A DNA stretch of 64,000 nt from RGIG2945 sp045540355 (GCA_045540355.1 JAZQHB010000098.1:24507-88506); one strand, 5' to 3'; positions 43,890-53,199 are shown, counted from the stretch's first letter. Made by a program: numbers and translations. Notes: generated by a model not told the origin, from the sequence alone.

Positions 43890-44093
43890 ATGCGGTTAAA
43901 AGAATTACGAAAAACAAAAGGTATTTCTCAACTTAAGCTTGCTATGGATTTAAATATGAATCAAAATGCAATAAGCCGTTACGAAAACGGTGTTCGACAG
44001 GCTGACTATGAAACTTTAATAAAATTTGCAGACTATTTCAAAGTGTCTATTGATTATCTGCTCGAAAGAACCGACAATCCTGAAATGAGGTAA
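43890..44093 (+). CDS. XRE-family helix-turn-helix regulator, 67 aa
   Basis: A minimal Cro/C1 HTH: MRLKELRKTKGISQLKLAMD, helix-turn-helix QNAISRYENG, then DYETLIKFADYFKVSIDYLLE. No effector domain. GAGGTGACTT precedes ATG. It is divergent from the ABC exporter operon and four bases before the GDPD gene; it probably controls itself and perhaps the exporter through the duplicated operator. Confidence 0.92.
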   Translation: MRLKELRKTKGISQLKLAMDLNMNQNAISRYENGVRQADYETLIKFADYFKVSIDYLLERTDNPEMR

Positions 44094-44097
44094 AAAT

Positions 44098-44940
44098 ATG
44101 AATTTCAAAAATAAATTTATAACAAAATTCTGGGTGCCGTTTTATCTGTCACCCTGTCTTCCGTTTTTGTATATTGAAAAACTCTTTAACAAACCGAAAA
44201 AGGTTATTCCGTTAAATGAACATAACATAGGCAATGACACTGACCCCGTTTTTCTCACCGCACACAGAGGTGTTACTGCAATAGCACCCGAAAATACTAT
44301 TCCTGCTTATAAGAAAGCAGTTGAGCTCGGTTACTATTCCGCAGAATGTGACATCAGGCTTACAAAAGATAACGAATGGGTGCTTATACATAACGACACG
44401 GTCGACAAGCTTTATTATCAATTCGGTCCTATCAGTGATTTCACATTGGAAGAAGCAAAGAAGTTAAAGCATCAGTACGGCTCAAACTTCTGGAAAAAAG
44501 AGATAAAAATTGCTACTCTTGACGAATTTCTTGATGTTTTTGTCGGCTCCTCTACCCGACCGCAGATAGAAATCAAGACAGAAACTTACGATATGCTTTA
44601 CACCGTAATTGATGCCATAAAAGCAAAGGGTCTTGAAAAAACCGCAATTATCATATCCTTTGACCTTGAACAATTAAAGATAATCCATGAGCTTGACAGC
44701 AGTATCGAGCTTTGGTATCTTATCGGAAAAATCACCGAAGAGAACATCGCAGAAGCAAAAGCACTCGGCGATAATGTATGGCTATCCCCCGGTTATCACG
44801 ATAACGATGAAGCTTCAATCAAGCTTGCAGTAGATAGCGGAATCGGACTTTCTTTCTGGACAGTCAACAAAATCGAAGATGCAAAAAAGCTTTATGATAT
44901 GGGTGTAAGATATTTAGAGAGCGATATACTCTGCAGATAA
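44098..44940 (+). CDS. Glycerophosphodiester phosphodiesterase
   Basis: A 280-residue enzyme with the GDPD motifs TAHRGVTAIAPENTIPAY (about 56), AECDIRLTKDNEWVLIHND (His about 104) and QIEIKTE (metal Glu), ending FWTVNKIEDAKKLYDMGV. A short hydrophobic N-terminus (FWVPFYLSPCLPFLYI) may touch the membrane. It hydrolyses glycerophosphodiesters to glycerol-3-phosphate. It lies between the XRE gene (four bases) and the response regulator (12 bases), so it is in the same transcript; lipid or teichoic acid turnover with the downstream resistance module is an inference. Confidence 0.93.
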   Translation: MNFKNKFITKFWVPFYLSPCLPFLYIEKLFNKPKKVIPLNEHNIGNDTDPVFLTAHRGVTAIAPENTIPAYKKAVELGYYSAECDIRLTKDNEWVLIHNDTVDKLYYQFGPISDFTLEEAKKLKHQYGSNFWKKEIKIATLDEFLDVFVGSSTRPQIEIKTETYDMLYTVIDAIKAKGLEKTAIIISFDLEQLKIIHELDSSIELWYLIGKITEENIAEAKALGDNVWLSPGYHDNDEASIKLAVDSGIGLSFWTVNKIEDAKKLYDMGVRYLESDILCR

Positions 44941-44952
44941 AGGAATAAAAAT

Positions 44953-45621
44953 ATGACAAGATTACTTTTAGTTGAAGATGACAAAAGCATTGTAACCAAT
45001 CTGACAGATTTCCTTAACTCCGAGGGATTTGATGTTGAAAATGTTTCGGGGCAAAACGATGCTTTGGAAATTATCAGGAATAAACAGTTTGACCTCGTTT
45101 TGTTAGATGTCTCATTATCTGACGGCAATGGCTTTGTTGTATGCCGTGCAATAAAATCAAACTACAATATACCTGTTATATTTCTCACCGCGTCAGACGA
45201 TGAATACAGTACCGTTACGGGGTTTGAGCTCGGTGCGGACGATTATATTGCAAAACCGTTCAGACCGAGAGAGCTTGTATTAAGAATAAAAAACATTCTC
45301 CGTCTGACAAAAAGCACCGGCTCGGTTGTCACCCTTGGTGATGTTATTGTTGATACTGTCAAAGGTACTGCAAGCAAAAACGGCAGAGATTTATATTTAT
45401 CGGCACTTGAATATCGCCTGCTTCTTGTTTTTCTCAATAACAGAGGCATTGTACTTTCACGCACGCAATTACTTGAAGCAATATGGGACATTGCAGGTGA
45501 TTTTGTAAACGATAACACCCTGACCGTATATATCAAAAGGCTCAGAGAAAAAATAGAAAAAGATCCCCAGTCTCCCGAAATCATAAAAACAGTTCGCGGA
45601 CTTGGATATAAGGTAGATTAA
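44953..45621 (+). CDS. OmpR-family response regulator of a Bce-like module
   Basis: A 222-residue regulator: LLLVEDDKSIV, phospho-acceptor in LVLLDVSLSDGNGF, IAKPFRP, and a winged helix with LLEAIWDIAGDFVNDNTLTVYIKRLREKIE. It is two bases before its kinase. The neighbouring ABC genes fit a BceR-type antimicrobial-peptide response. Confidence 0.93.
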   Translation: MTRLLLVEDDKSIVTNLTDFLNSEGFDVENVSGQNDALEIIRNKQFDLVLLDVSLSDGNGFVVCRAIKSNYNIPVIFLTASDDEYSTVTGFELGADDYIAKPFRPRELVLRIKNILRLTKSTGSVVTLGDVIVDTVKGTASKNGRDLYLSALEYRLLLVFLNNRGIVLSRTQLLEAIWDIAGDFVNDNTLTVYIKRLREKIEKDPQSPEIIKTVRGLGYKVD

Positions 45622-45623
45622 CT

Positions 45624-46628
45624 ATGAATTTTTTAAGAAACAAAGAAGTCTCAAAAACACTTATTATATATATTCTTATCACGATAATTGCTGCTGTTTT
45701 TGCATTTTTGTATAACTATCGCTTCGGTCTGTTCACTCTGTTTTTGTCATTAGCTTTTACCATTGTTCACTTATCAAGTACATATAAGCGTTATAAAAAA
45801 ATATATAACCTTTCGGCAGATATAGATAAGATATTACATTGTGAAAATTTAAAAATATCTCTCGATAAATACGCAGAAGGTGAGTTAGGTGTATTGCAGA
45901 GTGAAATTCATAAAATGACAATTCACCTGAATGAACAAAGGCAGTTGTTGCAAAATGATAAAATACATCTTGCTGATTCAATCGCAGATATTTCACATCA
46001 GATACGAACACCGCTTACCTCTATAAATCTGCTGGTTCAGCTTCTTTCCGAGCCAAGCATCTCCGAAGAAAAAAGAATGAAGCTTACTCGCGAATTATTA
46101 GACCTGCTTTCACGAATTGATTGGCTTATTACCACACTTTTAAAAATATCCAAGCTTGATGCAGGAACAGTTGAATTTACAAGAGAAAAAATCAGTTTAT
46201 CAGAATTAATAAACAAATCTGTTTCTCCTCTGCTCATTCCGATTGAGCTTCGCAGCCAAGTTATTGATATTGAAGCTGACGGCGAGTTTTTCGGCGATTT
46301 AAAATGGACGCAGGAAGCAATCGTTAACATCGTTAAAAACTGTATGGAGCACACACAAATCGGAGGTAAAATCAAAGTTTCAGCAAGCGAAAATGCTCTT
46401 TATTCCGAAATCACAATTTCCGACAACGGAAACGGCATAAACGATGATGATTTACCGCATATATTTGAGCGATTTTACAAAGGAAAAAATTCGGACAGCA
46501 GTAGTTTCGGTATAGGTCTTGCACTTGCAAGAATGATTATTACAAAACAAAACGGTACGATTAAAGCCGAAAACGATTCTGACGGCGGTGCAAGATTTAT
46601 ATTACGCTTTTATAAAGGAACCATATAG
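45624..46628 (+). CDS. Intramembrane-sensing histidine kinase (BceS-like)
   Basis: A 334-residue kinase with two N-terminal membrane helices (about 14-50) and only a few residues outside, as in BceS-type kinases that sense through their ABC transporter. The phospho-acceptor is in DISHQIRTPLTSINLL (about 122). HATPase boxes are IVNIVKNCMEHT, DNGNGINDDD and FGIGLALA. Confidence 0.92.
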   Translation: MNFLRNKEVSKTLIIYILITIIAAVFAFLYNYRFGLFTLFLSLAFTIVHLSSTYKRYKKIYNLSADIDKILHCENLKISLDKYAEGELGVLQSEIHKMTIHLNEQRQLLQNDKIHLADSIADISHQIRTPLTSINLLVQLLSEPSISEEKRMKLTRELLDLLSRIDWLITTLLKISKLDAGTVEFTREKISLSELINKSVSPLLIPIELRSQVIDIEADGEFFGDLKWTQEAIVNIVKNCMEHTQIGGKIKVSASENALYSEITISDNGNGINDDDLPHIFERFYKGKNSDSSSFGIGLALARMIITKQNGTIKAENDSDGGARFILRFYKGTI

Positions 46629-46644
46629 CAATGGTTCCTTTTAA

Positions 46645-46699
46645 TGTGACATTTTTGTTATTTAAAAGTCACCGAAGTGTAACATTTATACAGTACAAT
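46645..46699 (+). promoter_or_regulatory. Probable regulated promoter of the ABC resistance genes
   Basis: TGTGACATTT (46645-46654) and TGTAACATTT (46678-46687) are direct repeats 33 bases (about three turns) apart. A GTCAC copy (46669-46673) makes an inverted half. TACAAT (46694-46699) is the -10 box, with no -35 consensus, as expected for a promoter that needs an activator. The upstream response regulator is the obvious candidate. Confidence 0.6.
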
Positions 46700-46728
46700 A
46701 AGCTCACAAACTGAAAAGGAGTGAAACT

Positions 46729-47412
46729 ATGGAAATATTAAAAGTTGAAAACCTTTGCAAAACTTACGGCAAAGGCGAAAATCAGGTAAAAGCTTTGGAC
46801 GATGTTTCTTTTTCCGTGAAAAAAGGTGAGTTTATTGCAATTATCGGTCCGTCGGGGTCAGGCAAATCAACTCTGCTTCACATCTTGGGCGGTGTTGACA
46901 AGCCCTCAAGCGGTAAGGTTTATATGAACGGCTCTGATGTTTACAGACAAAATGACGAACAGCTTGCAATATTCCGCAGACGGCAGGTAGGTCTTATTTA
47001 TCAGTTTTACAACCTCATTCCCGTACTTAATGTAACAGAAAACATCACTCTCCCCGTTTTGATGGACGGACAGAAGGTTAACGAAGAAAAACTTAACAGT
47101 CTTATCACTACGCTCAAATTAAACGGCAGAGAAAATCACCTGCCCAATCAGTTATCGGGCGGTCAGCAGCAGAGAGTTTCAATAGGCAGAGCACTTATGA
47201 ATACTCCCTCGGTTGTTCTTGCAGACGAACCGACAGGTAACCTTGACTCCAAAAACAGCCAGGAAATAATCGACCTTTTGAAGTATTACAACAAAGAATA
47301 CAAGCAGACACTTATTATCATCACGCACGATGAAAATATCGCCTTACAGGCAGACAGAATTATTTCCCTTGAAGACGGAAAAATCACCCGTGATGAGGTG
47401 ATTCGCAAATGA
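46729..47412 (+). CDS. ABC transporter ATPase (BceA/MacB-like)
   Basis: A 227-residue ATPase: Walker A GPSGSGKSTLL, QFYNLIPVLNVTENI Q-loop region, signature LSGGQQQRVSIGRAL, Walker B VVLADEPTGNLDS and switch THD. AAAGGAG precedes the ATG. It overlaps the permease gene by four bases. Confidence 0.95.
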   Translation: MEILKVENLCKTYGKGENQVKALDDVSFSVKKGEFIAIIGPSGSGKSTLLHILGGVDKPSSGKVYMNGSDVYRQNDEQLAIFRRRQVGLIYQFYNLIPVLNVTENITLPVLMDGQKVNEEKLNSLITTLKLNGRENHLPNQLSGGQQQRVSIGRALMNTPSVVLADEPTGNLDSKNSQEIIDLLKYYNKEYKQTLIIITHDENIALQADRIISLEDGKITRDEVIRK

Positions 47413-50111
47413 ATATTCTGAACAGATTTACACTTCAATCTTTAAAAAAGAATAAAACACGAACCGTTGTCACCATAATCGGCATTATCCTTTCAACTGC
47501 AATGATTTGTGCAGTTACCACTTTTGCAAGCAGTGTTCAGGGATATCTTCTTGATAACGCAATTTACAATTCGGGTGATTGGCACGGATGCAAAAACGGA
47601 ACTGATTATTCAACTGTTGAAAAAATCTCAAAATCCGAGGAAGTTGACTTTTCTGCATATATGCAGCAGCTTGGATACGCTGAGGCCAAAAATTGCAAAA
47701 ATGCATTTAAACCATACATCTATGTTTTAGGTGCGGGAGAAAATGCAGAAAAGGCATTACCAATTCACATTGTATCAGGTAATTTCCCCACATACGCAAA
47801 TCAGATACTTCTCCCTGATCACCTTGCTTCAAACGGCGGTATCAAGTATAAAATCGGTGACGAAATTACATTGAACATCGGTGAACGATTGCTCGACGGT
47901 TATCCGATGTCACAAGACACACCTATTTACACTTATGATAAAAACGGCGAAGAAGTATTAAACAATGAAACAATTGATGTTAAGCGTACTGAAAAGTATT
48001 TTGTTTGCGGTTTTTATGAAAGGCTCGGATATGAGCTCGAAAAACACTCCGCACCCGGATATACTGCGATCACTCTTGCAGATGCAAAACCTTCTGCAGA
48101 TACAAAATATGACATCTACTTCAAAATGAACAACCCCCGAGAAGTACATGATTTTATGAAAGATAACAATCTTAAAGGTAATGTAAACACCGACTACCTC
48201 AGATTTTTAGGTGCTTCGGGATTTGCAAATCTTGATGAAATGATCGTAAGCCTTGCCGCCATAATTATGGCACTCATTATATTCGGTTCGGTCGCATTGA
48301 TTTATAATGCCTTTTCAATTTCAGTTTCGGAAAGGACAAAGCAATTCGGACTTTTATCCTCCGTCGGTGCTACCAAGAAGCAGCTTCGCAAGACAGTATT
48401 CTTTGAAGCTTTTGCAGTCAGCGTTATCGGTATTCCGCTCGGCATCATCAGCGGTATAGGCGGTATAGGTGTCACACTTTATTTTGTAGGCAACAAGTTC
48501 CGTTCGCTGATTGACTCTCCTATTGACTTGAAATTGAGTGTTTCAGGACTTTCAGTTGTTATCGCAGTTATTGTTGCACTTGTAACAGTTCTTATTTCGG
48601 CATATATCCCGTCAAAAAGAGCTACGAGGATTACCGCGGTTGAAGCTATCAGACAGAATAAAGATATCAAAGCAAAAGCAAAAACGGTCAAGACATCAAA
48701 AGTTATGTATAAGCTTTTCGGTCTGCCCGGTATGCTTGCAAGCAAGCATTATAAACGCAGTAAAAAGAAATACAGAGCGACTGTGTTGAGTCTGTTTATG
48801 AGCATAGTGCTTTTTATTTCCGCATCTGCATTCACCGAATCAATATTAAAGGCATCTTCTGCGGGGCTTGCACCAAATGACTATGACCTTTCCTTCAGTT
48901 ACTATAAGTCAGAACTTGAAAACACAACCTCAAAGCTTCTTTTAAATAATTTCAAGGACTGTACCTCGGTTACTTCTGCAGTACATCTTTGGGGTAAGAG
49001 CATTTATGCAGATATAAATAAAACACACCTTACCGAGCAAGTGCTCGATAACCTGCAGTTGATTGGCGGTGACGACGATAAAGATAAGTCTATCGCAAAA
49101 ATTCACACCGGACTTGCCTTTGTAGATGATGATGAATTCAGGAGGCTTCTGAAAGAAAATAATTTAGATGAAAATGCTTTTATGAGCAAATTCAGACCTC
49201 AGGCAATTGCAATTGACGGCAGAACTATTTTTGACCAAGAAAACGAAAAATTTATTGAAACAAAAATTTGCAAATCTAAAGCTTTTACATTTACGGCTAA
49301 AGTAGAAAAGGACATTGAAGGCTACTCCTATTTCGGCAGAATATTAGACGAAAACGGAAATGAGGTACACGAATATTCTCATAACGAAACACATGAGCAG
49401 CTTTTAGTCCCTGTAGATGAAGGATTTGATAATCTTACATTTTATGTAGGCAGTGTGATTTATGATGTTCCCTTCTATATCCCGAAATCAAGCGAGCAGT
49501 TTATACTCTTATATCCCGATAGTGCAAAGAAAACAATTCTGCCAAACACATCAGAAGACAGTAGAACACACAGCTATTATTTCAAGTCCGACAATCACGA
49601 AGCAAGCTATAAGGCATTAAAACAAGTAATTGTTGACAACAATCTTGAATCGGTTTATCTGAACAACTATGCCGCAAACGCTGAACAAGAAAGGAATATC
49701 GTGACTATTATCAAAGTCTTTGCTTATGGTTTTATAGTGCTTATTTCACTTATTGCAGCGGCAAATGTATTCAACACCATTTCAACAAACATCAGCCTCC
49801 GTCGACGAGAATTTGCAATGCTGAAATCAGTCGGCATGAGTAAAAAAGGCTTTAACAGAATGATGAATTACGAATGTCTGCTGTACGGTGCAAAAGCACT
49901 CATTTTAGGAATACCCGTTTCAATCGGTATTTCAGTACTGATTTGGGTTGCACTGAATAACGGTTTCGAAACAGGCTACGCTCTACCCTTGTCAGCAATC
50001 ATAATTGCAGTTCTTAGCGTCTTTGCGGTGGTATTTGTATCAATGCTTTATTCGATGAGCAAGATAAAAAAAGAAAATCCCATTGATGCATTAAAGAATG
50101 AAAATTTCTAG
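47409..50111 (+). CDS. FtsX-type ABC permease, 900 aa
   Basis: A 900-residue permease with an N-terminal helix (about 18-40), an extracellular region (about 45-285), an FtsX block of three helices (about 290-420, YNAFSISVSERTKQFGLLSSVGATKKQLRK), another helix (about 465), a second large extracellular region (about 485-755) and a last FtsX block (about 760-895, RRREFAMLKSVGMSKKG). This is about eight helices, unlike the ten of Bacillus BceB, and is a clostridial form. It likely moves or frees antimicrobial peptides from lipid targets and signals to the kinase. Confidence 0.9.
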   Translation: MNILNRFTLQSLKKNKTRTVVTIIGIILSTAMICAVTTFASSVQGYLLDNAIYNSGDWHGCKNGTDYSTVEKISKSEEVDFSAYMQQLGYAEAKNCKNAFKPYIYVLGAGENAEKALPIHIVSGNFPTYANQILLPDHLASNGGIKYKIGDEITLNIGERLLDGYPMSQDTPIYTYDKNGEEVLNNETIDVKRTEKYFVCGFYERLGYELEKHSAPGYTAITLADAKPSADTKYDIYFKMNNPREVHDFMKDNNLKGNVNTDYLRFLGASGFANLDEMIVSLAAIIMALIIFGSVALIYNAFSISVSERTKQFGLLSSVGATKKQLRKTVFFEAFAVSVIGIPLGIISGIGGIGVTLYFVGNKFRSLIDSPIDLKLSVSGLSVVIAVIVALVTVLISAYIPSKRATRITAVEAIRQNKDIKAKAKTVKTSKVMYKLFGLPGMLASKHYKRSKKKYRATVLSLFMSIVLFISASAFTESILKASSAGLAPNDYDLSFSYYKSELENTTSKLLLNNFKDCTSVTSAVHLWGKSIYADINKTHLTEQVLDNLQLIGGDDDKDKSIAKIHTGLAFVDDDEFRRLLKENNLDENAFMSKFRPQAIAIDGRTIFDQENEKFIETKICKSKAFTFTAKVEKDIEGYSYFGRILDENGNEVHEYSHNETHEQLLVPVDEGFDNLTFYVGSVIYDVPFYIPKSSEQFILLYPDSAKKTILPNTSEDSRTHSYYFKSDNHEASYKALKQVIVDNNLESVYLNNYAANAEQERNIVTIIKVFAYGFIVLISLIAAANVFNTISTNISLRRREFAMLKSVGMSKKGFNRMMNYECLLYGAKALILGIPVSIGISVLIWVALNNGFETGYALPLSAIIIAVLSVFAVVFVSMLYSMSKIKKENPIDALKNENF

Positions 50112-50121
50112 TCATATACAG

Positions 50122-50154
50122 AAAAATCGGACTGTTTTCGCAGTCCGACTTTTT
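50122..50154. terminator. Bidirectional terminator after the ABC permease
   Basis: TCGGACTG (50127-50134) and CAGTCCGA (50141-50148) with loop TTTTCG, flanked by A5 and C-T6. It serves the permease and the convergent XRE gene. Confidence 0.9.
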
Positions 50155-50170
50155 TGTTAATGCTATATGA

Positions 50171-50413
50171 TTATTTAATTTCTTGTTCCAAGGTATCAAA
50201 TTCGGGTGTTGAGAAAAATTCTCCTAAAGTTATTTCCAAACCGTCACAGAACTTTTTAATTGTGGTTATTGATATATCTCTTCTGTTTTCATCCATCATA
50301 CTGTAAGCTGTAGAGGGCGTAACACCTGAAATATTGGCTAATTCATTTATTTTTAAATTTCTTTCTTCACACAACTTTTTAAATCTTTCTGCTACTACAT
50401 CCTTGACGCTCAT
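50171..50413 (-). CDS. XRE-family helix-turn-helix regulator, 80 aa
   Basis: An 80-residue Cro/C1-type HTH (VVAERFKKLCEERNLKINELANISGVTPSTAYSMMDE) with a short acidic tail. GAGGTGA precedes it on the minus strand. It is divergent from a Cys-rich small gene around a palindromic operator. Confidence 0.92.
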   Translation of the reverse strand: MSVKDVVAERFKKLCEERNLKINELANISGVTPSTAYSMMDENRRDISITTIKKFCDGLEITLGEFFSTPEFDTLEQEIK

Positions 50414-50452
50414 ATAATCACCTCAAAGATAGTGTATGCTCTTTTTCACTTC

Positions 50453-50494
50453 TGCGTATACGCACTTGCGTATTTTAATCAATTATGATATAAT
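50453..50494 (+). promoter_or_regulatory. Palindromic operator overlapping a consensus promoter
   Basis: TGCGTATACGCA (50453-50464) is a perfect 12-base palindrome, and TACGCA-CT-TGCGTA (50459-50472) is a second one sharing its half. TTGCGT (50466-50471) is the -35 box with TATAAT (50489-50494) 17 bases downstream. A repressor bound here would block the -35 box of the Cys-rich gene. Confidence 0.75.
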
Positions 50495-50513
50495 TTTGGG
50501 GAGGTGATTTATT

Positions 50514-50690
50514 GTGAAATGTGAAAACTATTTTTGCATCTATCAAACTGATGATATTTGCCTACTTAAAAAAATACATATCGATATATCAGGAAAATGT
50601 ACCAATTGTATTTATCCTGATATTGATGAAAGAATTTTAGATAAAGCAAAACATGAGCTTTTAGCTAAATATTCAAAATCTCATAAATAA
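50514..50690 (+). CDS. Cys-rich small protein, 58 aa
   Basis: GTG 50514, with GGGGAGGTGA nine bases upstream, runs to TAA 50688-50690. The 58 residues hold five cysteines (MKCENYFCIY, DICLLKK, GKCTNCIYPD), a C-x4-C plus C-x2-C pattern that suggests metal binding, and a Lys-rich helical end. Related small zinc-ribbon-like proteins occur next to XRE regulators in clostridial mobile elements. Its function is unknown. The codon composition is normal. Confidence 0.75.
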   Translation: MKCENYFCIYQTDDICLLKKIHIDISGKCTNCIYPDIDERILDKAKHELLAKYSKSHK

Positions 50691-50720
50691 CAAAAACCAA
50701 GTCTGTTAACTTGGTTTTTG
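50691..50720. terminator. Bidirectional terminator between the Cys-rich gene and tRNA-Thr
   Basis: CAAAAACCAAG (50691-50701) pairs perfectly with CTTGGTTTTTG (50710-50720); the stem itself supplies A and T runs for both directions. Confidence 0.85.
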
Positions 50721-50721
50721 T

Positions 50722-50796
50722 TGGAGCTACTGGTCAGAATCGAACTGACAACCTGCTCATTACGAATGAGCTGCTCTGCCATTGAGCCACAGTAGC
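50722..50796 (-). tRNA. tRNA-Thr (anticodon CGT), CCA encoded
   Basis: On the minus strand: acceptor GCTACTG/CAGTAGC, D arm GCTC-AATGGCA-GAGC, anticodon stem GCTCA/TGAGC with loop TTCGTAA (anticodon CGT reads ACG), T arm GTCAG-TTCGATT-CTGAC, discriminator T and CCA. All stems are fully paired. Confidence 0.95.
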
Positions 50797-50801
50797 GTAT
50801 A

Positions 50802-50826
50802 TTGACTACGGATTTACCGTAGTCAA
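50802..50826 (-). terminator. Hairpin between pnp and tRNA-Thr
   Basis: TTGACTACGG (50802-50811) and CCGTAGTCAA (50817-50826) form a perfect ten-base stem. No clear T run follows on the minus strand, so it may act as an end-protecting or processing hairpin rather than a strong terminator. Confidence 0.55.
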
Positions 50827-50864
50827 TTATATATTATTTTATTTTAAAATGCAAGCATTATTTA

Positions 50865-53057
50865 TCAATCTCTGCGGGGGCGTCTGTTGCCGCCTCTGCG
50901 GTCATTTCTGCCACCGTTTCTCTTGGGCGGATTTTCGGGAAGCTCGTTTTCGGGAACAAGTCCGTGAACCTCAATCAAAGCATCTCTTCTTGAAAGGTTA
51001 AGTCTGCCCTGGTCGTCGATTTCCAATACCTTAACGATAACTTCATCGCCTACTGAACATACATCTTCAACCTTCTCGGTACGCTTTACATCAAGACGGC
51101 TGATATGAACAAGACCTTCCTTGCCGGGTGCGATTTCTACGAATGCACCGAAGTCCATAACTCTTGTTACAACACCCTTGAAGATAGCTCCTACTTCGGG
51201 GTCATTAGCAATTGTTTCAATCATAAGAAGTGCTCTCTTTGCATCGTCGAGGTCAATAGCGCTTACGAAGATGTTTCCGTCTTCTTCAACATCAACCTTA
51301 CAATTACATTCAGCACAAATCTTCTGGATAACCTTACCCTGCTTACCGATAACTTCGCTGATCTTATCAACAGCAATCTTTGTTGTAAGCATCTTGGGAG
51401 CATATTTTGAAAGCTCTTCGCGAGGCTCGGAAATTACGGGAAGCATAATTTCATCAAGGATGTAAAGTCTTGCTTTATAAGTCTTATCCAAAGCTTCTTT
51501 GATGATTTCGGGAGTAAGTCCATGAACCTTGAGGTCCATCTGGATAGCTGTGATACCCTTATGAGTACCTGCAACCTTGAAGTCCATATCGCCGAAGAAA
51601 TCTTCAAGACCCTGGATATCAACCATTGTCATAAAGCGGTCGCCTTCTGTTACAAGACCGCAGGAAATACCTGCAACGGGAGCCTTGATCGGAACACCTG
51701 CTGCCATAAGTGAAAGTGTTGAACCGCAGATAGCACCCTGTGATGTAGAACCGTTTGAAGATAAAACTTCAGATACAAGTCTGATTGCATAGGGGAATTC
51801 CTCAACTGACGGAATTACGGGTACCAATGCTCTTTCAGCCAATGCACCGTGACCGATTTCACGACGACCGGGGCCTCTTGAAGGCTTTGTTTCACCTACT
51901 GAATATGAGGGGAAATTGTAGTGATGTAAATATCTCTTTGATGTTTCTTCATCAAGACCGTCAAGCAACTGTGCATCACTTACGGGACCTAATGTTGTAA
52001 CTGTAAGAACCTGTGTCTGTCCTCTTGTGAACATACCTGAACCGTGAACTCTGTCAAGCAAATCAACCTGAGCGTTCAAGGGACGGATTTCATCAATACC
52101 TCTGCCGTCAACTCTCTTGCCTTCGTCAACCAACCAACGGCGAACAATATATTTCTGGAGCTTGTAAAGACATTCTTCAATCTTGAACTCCATTTCGGGA
52201 TAAATTTCATCAAACTTCTCATGAACTGCATCATAGACGGGTTTGAGTCTTTCATCACGGATTCTCTTATCGTCTGTATCAAGAGCAGCTTTAACATCTT
52301 CGATAGCAAACTCTTTGATAGCTTCATACATTTCGGGATCGGGGTCATTTGAGGGGAAAGAAACTTTCTCTTTGCCTACTTCTGCCTTGATGCCGTTGAT
52401 GAATTCAACGATTCCCTGATTTACCTTATGAGCATACATAATACCGTCGAACATTACATCGTTGGGTACTTCGTTTGCACCTGCTTCGATCATAGCAACC
52501 AAGTCAGATGTTGAAGCAACTGTTACTGCCATATCAGAAACAAGTCTCTGCTCTGCTGTGGGGTTGATTACAAATTCACCGTCAACAAGACCAACAGATA
52601 CACCTGAAATCGGACCGTCCCACGGAATTTCTGAAATTGAAATAGCGATTGATACACCTAACATTGCTGTAATTTCAGGTGAGCAATCAGGGTCAACTGA
52701 CATAACTGTTGCAACAACAGAAACATCGTTTCTCATATCCTTCGGGAACAAAGGACGGATAGGTCTGTCGATAACACGAGAAGCAAGAGTTGCCTTTTCA
52801 GATGCCTTGCCTTCTCTTCTCTGGAATGAACCGGGGATTCTGCCTACTGAGTAGAGCTTTTCTTCGTAGTCTACTGAAAGCGGGAAGAAATCAACTCCTT
52901 CTCTGGGCTTTGCTGCCATTGTTGCGGTACATAATACATTCGTTTCACCGTAGCGAACCAAGCATGAACCGCCTGCAAGCTGTGCCATCTTACCTGTTTC
53001 TACTACAAAAGGACGGCCTGCGATTGTTGTTTCAAACTTTTTGAAATTCTCAAACAT
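50865..53057 (-). CDS. pnp: Polyribonucleotide nucleotidyltransferase (PNPase)
   Basis: A 730-residue 3'-5' phosphorolytic RNase. Two RNase PH domains carry TLASRVIDRPIRPLFP (first) and PGRREIGHGALAERAL, YAIRLVSEVLSSNGS, GDMDFKVAGT (second). A KH domain (EVIGKQGKVIQKI) and an S1 domain (GVVTRVMDFGAFVEI, GLVHISRLD) follow. A basic tail RNGGRNDRRGGNRRPRRD lengthens the C-terminus. It follows rpsO, as in nearly all bacteria. Confidence 0.97.
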   Translation of the reverse strand: MFENFKKFETTIAGRPFVVETGKMAQLAGGSCLVRYGETNVLCTATMAAKPREGVDFFPLSVDYEEKLYSVGRIPGSFQRREGKASEKATLASRVIDRPIRPLFPKDMRNDVSVVATVMSVDPDCSPEITAMLGVSIAISISEIPWDGPISGVSVGLVDGEFVINPTAEQRLVSDMAVTVASTSDLVAMIEAGANEVPNDVMFDGIMYAHKVNQGIVEFINGIKAEVGKEKVSFPSNDPDPEMYEAIKEFAIEDVKAALDTDDKRIRDERLKPVYDAVHEKFDEIYPEMEFKIEECLYKLQKYIVRRWLVDEGKRVDGRGIDEIRPLNAQVDLLDRVHGSGMFTRGQTQVLTVTTLGPVSDAQLLDGLDEETSKRYLHHYNFPSYSVGETKPSRGPGRREIGHGALAERALVPVIPSVEEFPYAIRLVSEVLSSNGSTSQGAICGSTLSLMAAGVPIKAPVAGISCGLVTEGDRFMTMVDIQGLEDFFGDMDFKVAGTHKGITAIQMDLKVHGLTPEIIKEALDKTYKARLYILDEIMLPVISEPREELSKYAPKMLTTKIAVDKISEVIGKQGKVIQKICAECNCKVDVEEDGNIFVSAIDLDDAKRALLMIETIANDPEVGAIFKGVVTRVMDFGAFVEIAPGKEGLVHISRLDVKRTEKVEDVCSVGDEVIVKVLEIDDQGRLNLSRRDALIEVHGLVPENELPENPPKRNGGRNDRRGGNRRPRRD

Positions 53058-53170
53058 TTTTTACCTCTTTCTCCGCAGGTACCTTGGGTTTAGCAATAAA
53101 TCCACCGTTTGAAATTCAAGCAGTCGATTCACTGCTAAAACCTGATTTTAAGTCCTGCGATATTTATTTT

Positions 53171-53199
53171 AAGGCAGGCAAAGTTTTTTTGCCTGCCTT
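53171..53199 (-). promoter_or_regulatory. rpsO-pnp intergenic hairpin
   Basis: AAGGCAGGCAAA (53171-53182) and TTTGCCTGCCTT (53188-53199) form a 12-base stem ten bases after the rpsO stop. Its position matches the processing/attenuation hairpin found between rpsO and pnp in other bacteria. Confidence 0.75.
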
